From assembly GCF_021389935.1 (NCBI RefSeq), contig NZ_CP089979.1:1469001-1533000 (forward strand): a DNA stretch of 64,000 bases. The letters are read 5' to 3'. The stretch comes from Fulvivirga ligni. Its GTDB lineage: Bacteria > Bacteroidota > Bacteroidia > Cytophagales > Cyclobacteriaceae. Shown in pieces: positions 57,272 to 64,000 of this stretch. A program made the position numbers and the translations under genes. The notes under the pieces are model-generated. The model saw only the letters and a list, made by a program, of their open reading frames with translations. It did no database searches and was not told the DNA's origin. Each line of letters begins with the position of its first letter. Within the stretch, counting starts at the first letter, position 1.

Positions 57272-59878
57272 ATGAGATATTTCTTTTTTGCTTTTAGTAT
57301 GTTGCTGGTGTCTGCGAGTTATGGCGGTGGCGTTCGCGGAACGGTATCTAATGATGCAGGTGAACTTCTTCCTTTTGCTACCATCTATGTAAAAGAAACA
57401 GGCAGCGGGACTACAACCAACTCAGAGGCCTTTTACGAGATTTCTCTCAAACCCGGTAATTACCAGATTATTTTTCAATACGTAGGTTATGCTTCGCTTA
57501 CCAAGGAAGTTATTGTGGAGAATGATTTTATTGAGCTAAATGTAAAGCTGCAGACTCAGGTGGTGATGCTTAAGGATATTGAGGTGCGTGCAGGAAAGGA
57601 GGATCCGGCTTACACCATTATGCGAAAGGCTATAGCCAAGAGTAAGTTTCATACCCAGCAGGTAGATGGCTATTCGGCAAAAGTATACATGAAGGGGACC
57701 GGGCAGCTAAAAGATTATCCATTCTTAATGAAAGGCCAGATAAAAAAGGCTGGAATTGATCCTGATCGTGTTTTTATTCAAGAATCTGTAAGTGAGGTTG
57801 AATACAAACGTCCTAATACCTATAACGAAAAAGTAATATCTATATATAGTACTGGTGATAATGAAAACACCAGTCCTAATGCCTATATCAACGGCTCTTT
57901 TTATGAGCCAGAGTTAGCCAAGTCGGTTTCTCCGCTGTCGCCAAAGGCTTTTTCATATTATACTTTTCAGTATTTGGGCACCTATCAGGATCAGGGTGTG
58001 GAGGTGAGTAAAATCAGGGTGCTGCCGCGGTCAAGAGGTGATAATGTTTTTGATGGTACCATCAGTATTGTGGAAGACTATTGGAGTATCTATAGTCTGG
58101 ATTTGAAGGTGACTAAGTTTGGAATAAATTTCCATATAATACAAGTATATAAGCCTATAGAGGAAGGTGTTTGGCTGCCGGTAACCCATAAATTTCATGT
58201 AGAAGGCAAGGTGCTCGGCTTCGAATTTGAGGGTGATTATTTAGCCACTTTAAGTGATTATAAAGTAACAATTAATCCTGACTTGGATGTGGAAATAGAA
58301 GTGGTGGATGAAAAGGTGGAGAAGGAGCTGGCCGAGAAGCTTGATAATCAGGTGAAAAGTAAGGAGGAGCAAGAGATACAGGAATTGCTTACCTCAGGAG
58401 AGGAAGTTACCCGTAAGCAGCTGAAGAAGGTATTAAAGGCCTATGAAAAGAATGAGCTGAAGTCAATAGATGGTGGTATGGATATTATGGCCAATCGGAC
58501 CTTTAAAATAGATTCAAATGCCTATGAGCATGATTCCACATATTGGGCTAAAATAAGGCCAGTGCCATTAAACAGAGGTGAGCAGCGTGGTTATGACATT
58601 CTTGATAGCCTTAATCAGGTTCGCGAGATGGAAGAAGGTGGAGATACGCTGAGAAACTCGAAAAGGAAAGGCTTTCATATTCAGGATTTGGTGCTGGGTA
58701 ATAGTTATAAGTTGGGAGACAAAGGGCATTTTACCATCAGAAATCCACTGCTCAATTTTAATTATAATACTGTAGAGGGTTTTAATCTGGACTATTCATT
58801 GGCCTATTCTAAAACCTTTGATGAAAAACACTGGATCCGCTTTGGGCCAACGGCCAGGTATGCCTTTGCCAGAGAAAAACTATCCGGATTCTTTAACATC
58901 CATTATGGTTTCGGAGACAAACTAACGCGTAATAATCTGGTGGTGAATACAGGTAGGTATGTGAGTCAGTTTAATAGTGATGAGCCTATTCATAGATATG
59001 TGAATAGTTTCATGTCATTATTTGCGGAAAGAAACTACATGAAGATTTACGAAAAGGATTTTGTGGAGTTGAAATACCATAAGAAATGGCATGATGAAGT
59101 GGATTTGCATGTGTATTCTGAAATAGCTCAAAGAAGGGAGTTGTTTAATAATACAGACTTTACAGTATTTAACTGGAAGGGCGATTATTTTACTCCTAAT
59201 GCTCCTGTAAGTCTCGAGCTTCCAGATACTTCTTTCCCTGAGCACAATGCTTTCACGGTTGGCGCTAGTATTTCCTACAAACCTTTTGTGAAGTATACTG
59301 TCTATAATGGTCGTAAAAATGCCATACCAAATTCTTCCCCAATTTTTGAGGTAAACTATAAAAAAGGAATACCTGAAATATTAAATAGCGCGATAGATTA
59401 TGATTTTCTGGAGTTAGGTTTTAAAGATCAGTTTGAAATTGGTATTAGAGGTTTGGTAGACATACATCTAAAAGGAGGTATGTTTTTGAATAGTGATAAG
59501 ATGCAATTCATTGATTATAAGCATTTTCTTGGAGGGAGAACTCCTTTTACTACCCTTGATCCCGTGGGGAGTTTCAGACTGCTGGATTATTATAAATACA
59601 GTACTAATGACAAATACTTTGCTGGAAATTTAAATTACCAGTTTAGAAAGCTTTTGGTAACGAGAATACCTTTGGTGAGAATGTCTGGTGTTAGAGAGAA
59701 TTTCTTTGTGAATTACCTGGCTAATGATGTTTCTTCGAATTATACAGAGCTGGGTTATAGCATCAATTATATCTTTAGAATCTTTAGAATAGAGTTTGCG
59801 TCAGCTTTTCAAGATGGACAATATAAGGATTGGGGTGTGAGAATAGGTATCGCCAGCAACCTGATGAACGCATTTTAG
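57272..59878 (+). CDS. DUF5686/CarboxypepD_reg family exported protein
   Basis: An 868-residue exported protein. The signal peptide ends about residue 19 (SYGGG start of mature chain). A CarboxypepD_reg-like domain (about 20-95: GTVSNDAGELLPFATIYVKE) is followed by a long DUF5686-type body with a helix-rich charged insert (about 350-395, with Glu/Lys) and a C-terminal half of alternating strands with aromatic residues, ending in NAF. The family is predicted to be an outer-membrane beta barrel of unknown role. The palindrome at 57227-57250 sits directly upstream and may regulate it. It is convergent with the sensor gene at 59924. Confidence 0.82.
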   Translation: MRYFFFAFSMLLVSASYGGGVRGTVSNDAGELLPFATIYVKETGSGTTTNSEAFYEISLKPGNYQIIFQYVGYASLTKEVIVENDFIELNVKLQTQVVMLKDIEVRAGKEDPAYTIMRKAIAKSKFHTQQVDGYSAKVYMKGTGQLKDYPFLMKGQIKKAGIDPDRVFIQESVSEVEYKRPNTYNEKVISIYSTGDNENTSPNAYINGSFYEPELAKSVSPLSPKAFSYYTFQYLGTYQDQGVEVSKIRVLPRSRGDNVFDGTISIVEDYWSIYSLDLKVTKFGINFHIIQVYKPIEEGVWLPVTHKFHVEGKVLGFEFEGDYLATLSDYKVTINPDLDVEIEVVDEKVEKELAEKLDNQVKSKEEQEIQELLTSGEEVTRKQLKKVLKAYEKNELKSIDGGMDIMANRTFKIDSNAYEHDSTYWAKIRPVPLNRGEQRGYDILDSLNQVREMEEGGDTLRNSKRKGFHIQDLVLGNSYKLGDKGHFTIRNPLLNFNYNTVEGFNLDYSLAYSKTFDEKHWIRFGPTARYAFAREKLSGFFNIHYGFGDKLTRNNLVVNTGRYVSQFNSDEPIHRYVNSFMSLFAERNYMKIYEKDFVELKYHKKWHDEVDLHVYSEIAQRRELFNNTDFTVFNWKGDYFTPNAPVSLELPDTSFPEHNAFTVGASISYKPFVKYTVYNGRKNAIPNSSPIFEVNYKKGIPEILNSAIDYDFLELGFKDQFEIGIRGLVDIHLKGGMFLNSDKMQFIDYKHFLGGRTPFTTLDPVGSFRLLDYYKYSTNDKYFAGNLNYQFRKLLVTRIPLVRMSGVRENFFVNYLANDVSSNYTELGYSINYIFRIFRIEFASAFQDGQYKDWGVRIGIASNLMNAF

Positions 59879-59885
59879 AAAAATG

Positions 59886-59914
59886 AGCGGAGACCGTCCT
59901 TAAGAGCCTCCGCT
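59886..59914. terminator. Weak hairpin between convergent genes
   Basis: AGCGGAG (59886-59892) pairs with CTCCGCT (59908-59914) around a 15-nt loop, located between two convergent genes. No real U-tract on either side, so termination strength is uncertain. Confidence 0.4.
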
Positions 59915-59923
59915 TCGCATTAG

Positions 59924-61732
59924 TTAGTTGTTGTTAACTTGTTCTAATTCTTTTACACTACTGAGTAGATCTTTTACCTGCTTATTATCAGTGAGTTTCT
60001 CTAAAGAATCAATAAGAGTTTGCATGGCTGTTACATCATGGCCGCTCAGTATAATCTTACTCACTCTGCCTGAGTTGTTGAAAATGGGATTGAATGATCC
60101 TTTTAAGATCAGCTTATTTCCAGAGTCTCCATGAAGTGTAAATGTGCCTCTCTGCTCTCTTCCTGTTCTCAGATTGGACCAGAATTCCTGGTAGTCACCT
60201 GAGCTTGCTATCCGGCTGTCTACCAGATCATTATACTTTAAATTTTTGAACCTGCCTTCTATACTTAGAACAGACGCTAACCTGGTGTTTACTTGTTTTA
60301 TTTTGCCTTCATGGTCTAATTCCATGTAGAGCAGTTCACCAGAGTTTAATGCCGTTAATGTTTCTTCCATCTCCTTGCTGTTCCTCTGCATTTCTTCCTG
60401 TGTGGCAGACAGTTCTTCCATATTTTGGCGCATCTCTTCTTCCTGAGATCTCAATTGCTCAGCCTGCTCTTTAGATTCACTATAGAGCTTGCTGGTGATT
60501 TCTGCTGTTCTTACATTGGAAATAGCACTACCAATGCTTTGACCAATTTTCAATAGAAAGTCAATTTGATATTTCTCAATCTTGTGGAAAGAGGCTAGTT
60601 CTATTACTCCCTCTACGTTTTCATTATAAATCAGAGGAATAATGATGATGGTGTTAGGATTGGCTTTACCCAGCCCTGAAGTGATGTTTAAATAGTTGTC
60701 AGGAATGTCCGTAAGATGAATGAACTGTTGCTCCTGAAAGCACTGACCTACCAGTCCCTGTCCGGGGATAATCTCCTTTTCGAAGTGTTTTTTACGTTCG
60801 TAAGCATAGCATCCTTTTAGAATGAGTTTCACTTCATGATGTTCTTCTGTTTTTATAAAGACACCACCTTGATTGGCGTTGAGATATTTTACCAGATAAG
60901 AGATGAGTTCATCAGATAGTTGCTCCTGATTTTCGCTGTTCCTAATAATCTCACTTACTTCTGCCAGCCCTACGTTCAAAAACTTATCCTGTTTTTCTCT
61001 TTGAGCACTCTCCTGAAGGTTTTTCTTCATGTGTAGCAGTGCTTCACCAAGATGATCACCGTCTTTTAGATCATAGCTGGTGTCATAATTACCGTTAGAG
61101 ATAGCATTAGCAAATTGTATGTTTTCTTGTATGATCTCTTTTTCTTTCTCCAACTCTATGATATTGTTGGCAGTATTTACGGTGTCTTTATGTAGCTGAT
61201 AAGCGTGGTAGCCCATAATGATGGCATAGATAGCATAGAGCCCAGCATGGAATAGGAAAGTTTGTAAGTCCATATAGTCCAGCTGGGTGAAATAGATATT
61301 CCTGTAGGCATCAATATTATCTCTTAACCCAATGAACTGGATGTATGCAAATGAGGCATGATGCACAACTACAAACAGAACTATAGGAATGAAAAGCTTC
61401 CAGTTTCTATAAAAGACCATAATAGAGATGGCTAAGAATGCTGTAAAGTGCATTTCGAAAAGGCCATGCATCTGATAGATAAACTGCGCCATAAAAATGC
61501 CCAGGCCTAAGCTGGCCACATAGTGGTGCGCTGTTTTGTTAGGAAAAGTAAGCTTAGTGACGAAATATAAAGCTAGAATTAATGGCCCCGAAGTGAGTGC
61601 TATAAGCCATGTGTCATAAAAAATAGCTAAAAAAATGCCGAATAGCAGATAAGCAGAAAGAAGTGTTTCAATAACCTTATCCGATGATTTGTTGATGGCA
61701 TCAAAAAATGTTTTTAGGTCCTTGCGTTTCAT
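59924..61732 (-). CDS. Membrane GAF/PAS sensor protein without output domain
   Basis: A 602-residue protein. Residues about 15-185 hold six membrane helices; a HAMP-like linker follows (about 195-245, IQENIQFANAISNGNYDTSYDL, split). A GAF domain spans about 270-395 (ISYLVKYLNANQGGVFIKTEEHH, IIIIPLIYNENVEGVIELAS), then a long coiled coil (about 400-455, QAEQLRSQEEEMRQNMEELS) and a PAS domain (about 455-575, LYMELDHEGKIKQVN, IILSGHDVTA). I see no kinase, GGDEF, methyl-accepting or DNA-binding domain, so it must signal through a partner. The arrangement is common in Bacteroidota membrane sensors. Its downstream neighbour on the same strand starts elsewhere. Confidence 0.78.
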   Translation of the reverse strand: MKRKDLKTFFDAINKSSDKVIETLLSAYLLFGIFLAIFYDTWLIALTSGPLILALYFVTKLTFPNKTAHHYVASLGLGIFMAQFIYQMHGLFEMHFTAFLAISIMVFYRNWKLFIPIVLFVVVHHASFAYIQFIGLRDNIDAYRNIYFTQLDYMDLQTFLFHAGLYAIYAIIMGYHAYQLHKDTVNTANNIIELEKEKEIIQENIQFANAISNGNYDTSYDLKDGDHLGEALLHMKKNLQESAQREKQDKFLNVGLAEVSEIIRNSENQEQLSDELISYLVKYLNANQGGVFIKTEEHHEVKLILKGCYAYERKKHFEKEIIPGQGLVGQCFQEQQFIHLTDIPDNYLNITSGLGKANPNTIIIIPLIYNENVEGVIELASFHKIEKYQIDFLLKIGQSIGSAISNVRTAEITSKLYSESKEQAEQLRSQEEEMRQNMEELSATQEEMQRNSKEMEETLTALNSGELLYMELDHEGKIKQVNTRLASVLSIEGRFKNLKYNDLVDSRIASSGDYQEFWSNLRTGREQRGTFTLHGDSGNKLILKGSFNPIFNNSGRVSKIILSGHDVTAMQTLIDSLEKLTDNKQVKDLLSSVKELEQVNNN

Positions 61733-61736
61733 AGTA

Positions 61737-62378
61737 TTAGAATATGTCGAAAAAATTTAGGGCGTTATCATTTTGATTTACTGGTAGTTCGCAGCCATAA
61801 GCTATCGTAGCTAATGAGCCAAACTGAGGTGCGGGTTCTTTCTTGAGCCAGGCTTCGAGCGCCATTTCGGCGAACTTGGTGTTTTTTGAAACACAATATC
61901 TGGCTCTGTTATAATTTCCTTTGTAAAATAAGGTGCTGTCCGTATTTATGATTACTGCTTGTGGTGTGGCATATACTCCAAGTTGACGAGCTATCTTTCC
62001 TGATGGATCTGCTAGAATAGGTATGCCAAGATTATACTTTTCTTTAAAAGCGTTCAGTTCTTCTTCAGCATCTTCATTGATTTGAACTACAGCATAGAAG
62101 TTAATGCTATCCTTATATTTTAAAACCATCTTATCGAACTCAGCGGCGTTAAATCTGGAGCAGGGGCAGTCGTTATTATAAAAATGCACGAAGGTGGCCT
62201 TGTTGCTGGAGGTGGCAAAAGGCAAATCTTTCAAATCTAGCTTCTCTCCGCTGGCAATTTCAACTAAGTTGGAAGGGACTTCTGTAGGAAGGGAGTATTG
62301 AAGCTCCTGTTTCCAAAATATATATGCCAGAGTGCTTAAAGCCATAAGACAAAAGGCTATATATAAAAATATCTTCAT
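61737..62378 (-). CDS. Membrane-anchored thioredoxin-fold protein (redoxin-like)
   Basis: A 213-residue protein with an N-terminal membrane anchor (about 3-22) that lacks a lipobox cleavage site, and a thioredoxin-like domain (about 35-200). Seen: TFVHFYNNDCPCSRFNAAEF with a Cys71-x-Cys73 (CPC) pair instead of the usual CxxC, and the cis-Pro element VYATPQAVIIN near residue 142. Later cysteines (about 158 and 193) could form other disulfides. The CPC spacing is unusual for a TlpA-like reductase, so it could act as a disulfide or metal-binding thiol protein. It is upstream of, and 4 bp from, the GAF sensor gene, suggesting cotranscription. Confidence 0.75.
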   Translation of the reverse strand: MKIFLYIAFCLMALSTLAYIFWKQELQYSLPTEVPSNLVEIASGEKLDLKDLPFATSSNKATFVHFYNNDCPCSRFNAAEFDKMVLKYKDSINFYAVVQINEDAEEELNAFKEKYNLGIPILADPSGKIARQLGVYATPQAVIINTDSTLFYKGNYNRARYCVSKNTKFAEMALEAWLKKEPAPQFGSLATIAYGCELPVNQNDNALNFFDIF

Positions 62379-62543
62379 TTTGATTAATTAAATATAGTAA
62401 ATATTACATGATACGTGCCAGTTTTTCTTTGATTTGTTTTTTGCAATTTATTCGTAGTAAAATTAATTTTTACCCATCAAATGAATTTATATTATTTCAA
62501 AGGCACAGTATTTTATAAATAATTGCGGTTGAGATTAAACTAT

Positions 62544-64000
62544 TTAATGGATATACGATGTCTGCTGATGATCTGGTTTTACTCTTGATAAGTAAAATGT
62601 TTCACCATGAATAGAGAAATGTTCTATTTCCTCAATTTTATTACTTGATAAATTGCTTGATGAGATAATATATCCGGAGGTGGGAAATGAGCTGCTACGC
62701 GTTAATGTTTGATCCATTTTAATTTCCAGGTAAGCGGCCAGTATGCTGTGTACATAAGTGATGTCATATAGATAGACGATTTCGTTGTCCGTAATTTGCG
62801 AAATGTGTAATGCGGTATCTTTTATATGCTGGTCTTTGGCGTATAATTCGCGCTCTTTAAAATATATACTGTCTATTCCTAGTCTGATGCTGATAACAAT
62901 AAAGATGAGAATGAGGAGACTTTGCTTGCTATATTTAAGTTGTACGCCAATCAACACCATGAAAATGACAGCCAAAATCCAGGAGTATGTTTTAACATCA
63001 GGAATGTTGGTGGCTATGGGGCTGAAAGGTAAATAGCAGCAGCTTACAAATAAAAGTGCGGTCAATGAAAGGTTAATATACTTAAAATGCTTGCTGTATG
63101 ATTTTGCTCTATTTATGAAGAGATGACTGATTGGTATGATCGCCAAAGGGAGTAACATCATAATGTATCTGTCTTTGGAGCCAGGCATAAACCAATATAG
63201 CCATGTGTTAGAAGCAAAAGCTACTATACAGAATGCTATGAAAGGGTTTCCGTGTAGGTATGACCAGAGGCCTTTCCACCGAATGAATGGTATGAGTAAT
63301 GAAGCGGGCAAACAGAGATATAGCAGCTTGAAGGGAAAAGTGACAAAGTATTGTGCGAATGCTGTGATAGAATGACCCGCTGGTGTTCTTTCTGAGGTTT
63401 CCGAAAAGAGAGTTTCTATTAGGGCTTGAAGTGTTCCGTGCGCATAATGCATGTATAAGTAGAGTCCAATAGGTGTAATTAAAAATATGATTCCTGTCAG
63501 ATGATAGCGACTAATAAGCAGTCTCCAATCTTTTTTATAAAGTAGATATCCGGTTAGCGTAAATAAAACGAAGAGTAAACTCTGAGGGCTTTTAGTAAGA
63601 ATGCCAATCGCAGCCACGAAATAGGGAATAGCAAAGAGAAGATACTTGTTCTTTCTTTGGTAAAGCGGGTAAATGATTAGGATTGAAGAAAGCGAAATGA
63701 AGCTGTAAAAAGTATCGATCTCTGCCAGGTAAGACATAGAAAAGTACAGCGGCGGAGTGATGCAGCACAAGAGAGCTGTGATGAATGCTGCTGATTTTGA
63801 CATGCTCTTTGTGCAAATCAGAAAGCAGAGTAAACCAATGGCAAGTAAAGAGAGGGCGCTAATCAGGCGGCTATTAAATTCTGAAGTATCTCCGGTGATG
63901 TTGTAGATGCCAGCTAAAAGCCAGTTATATAAAGGAGGTTTTTTAAAGTAGGGTTGGCCTTGAAAAGTAGGTTGAAGGTAATCGTTGGAATGTATCATCT
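62544..64000 (-). CDS. GT39/ArnT-like membrane glycosyltransferase, cut by window end
   Basis: At least 484 residues of a polytopic membrane transferase; the frame opens at the window edge, so the true start lies beyond 64000. The visible N-terminal loop LQPTFQGQPYFKKPPLYNWL corresponds to the ArnT-like acceptor/sugar-phosphate binding loop, and the catalytic Asp-Glu would lie just before it, outside the window. About ten hydrophobic segments follow, then a soluble C-terminal part (about 375-484) with KEREL and YDITYVHSIL. It is a distant relative of the enzyme at 52701. Substrate is unknown; undecaprenyl-linked sugar donors are typical. Confidence 0.83.
   Translation of the reverse strand, partial: MIHSNDYLQPTFQGQPYFKKPPLYNWLLAGIYNITGDTSEFNSRLISALSLLAIGLLCFLICTKSMSKSAAFITALLCCITPPLYFSMSYLAEIDTFYSFISLSSILIIYPLYQRKNKYLLFAIPYFVAAIGILTKSPQSLLFVLFTLTGYLLYKKDWRLLISRYHLTGIIFLITPIGLYLYMHYAHGTLQALIETLFSETSERTPAGHSITAFAQYFVTFPFKLLYLCLPASLLIPFIRWKGLWSYLHGNPFIAFCIVAFASNTWLYWFMPGSKDRYIMMLLPLAIIPISHLFINRAKSYSKHFKYINLSLTALLFVSCCYLPFSPIATNIPDVKTYSWILAVIFMVLIGVQLKYSKQSLLILIFIVISIRLGIDSIYFKERELYAKDQHIKDTALHISQITDNEIVYLYDITYVHSILAAYLEIKMDQTLTRSSSFPTSGYIISSSNLSSNKIEEIEHFSIHGETFYLSRVKPDHQQTSYIH

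Overview
The window looks like a chromosomal segment of a Bacteroidota bacterium, most likely order Cytophagales (the order is inferred from gene style, not proven). Evidence seen: a SusC/SusD pair, many lipoproteins with long serine/glycine-rich lipoboxes, CarboxypepD_reg-like N-terminal domains on several proteins, LytS/LytTR pairs, a TPR-histidine kinase-receiver-AraC hybrid regulator, and several copies of the Bacteroidota -7 element TAnnTTTG in front of genes. I saw no tRNA, rRNA, CRISPR array, transposase or prophage gene.

Layout. 1-457: 5' part of a LytS-type sensor kinase on the minus strand. 638-13913: a seven-gene amino-sugar (GlcNAc/chito-oligosaccharide type) utilisation locus: SusC, SusD, ROK kinase, a NagB/PIG-L fusion, GH20 beta-hexosaminidase, HGSNAT-like acyltransferase and an SSS symporter. 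13914-16668: sparse region with two small lipoprotein genes (one frameshifted), REP-like palindromes and an outer-membrane barrel gene. 16669-19325: bactofilin, and a CPA2 antiporter with a tandem universal stress protein. 19326-21911: a rhodanese gene, then two homologous, tandem, terminator-ended small RNA candidates, each behind a sigma-54-like -24/-12 element; the second overlaps the 3' end of an SSS symporter on the other strand. 21986-23217: clpS and recR. 23265-25841: hybrid two-component regulator. 25999-40000: tightly packed run of seven exported proteins, including a 2305-residue protein. 40163-42368: PLP aminotransferase and PfkB/RfaE1-type kinase. 42550-46441: CarboxypepD_reg protein, a LytS/LytTR pair and a small exported protein. 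46633-48336: AGCS amino-acid symporter. 48338-52249: ECF sigma, a TonB-tailed anti-sigma-like protein and a divergent VWA protein. 52701-54906: GT39-type glycosyltransferase and an LPS-kinase-like protein. 55133-57186: ECF sigma, small anti-sigma-like protein, gmk, nadD. 57272-64000: DUF5686-type protein, a GAF/PAS membrane sensor, a thioredoxin-fold lipoprotein-like protein and a second GT39-type enzyme cut by the window end.

How the parts work together (inference). In the first locus, SusCD import glycan fragments, GH20 trims GlcNAc, the symporter takes it across the inner membrane, ROK phosphorylates it, and the deacetylase/deaminase fusion would take GlcNAc-6-P to fructose-6-P without a separate nagA. 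The hybrid regulator sits directly upstream of the seven-gene exported-protein run, and a 21-bp-spaced direct repeat lies just upstream of that run's promoter-like element, which fits local AraC-type control.

The two most unusual things are the tandem sigma-54-type sibling sRNAs (about 20.1-20.5 kb) and the uncharacterised surface-protein operon (26-40 kb).
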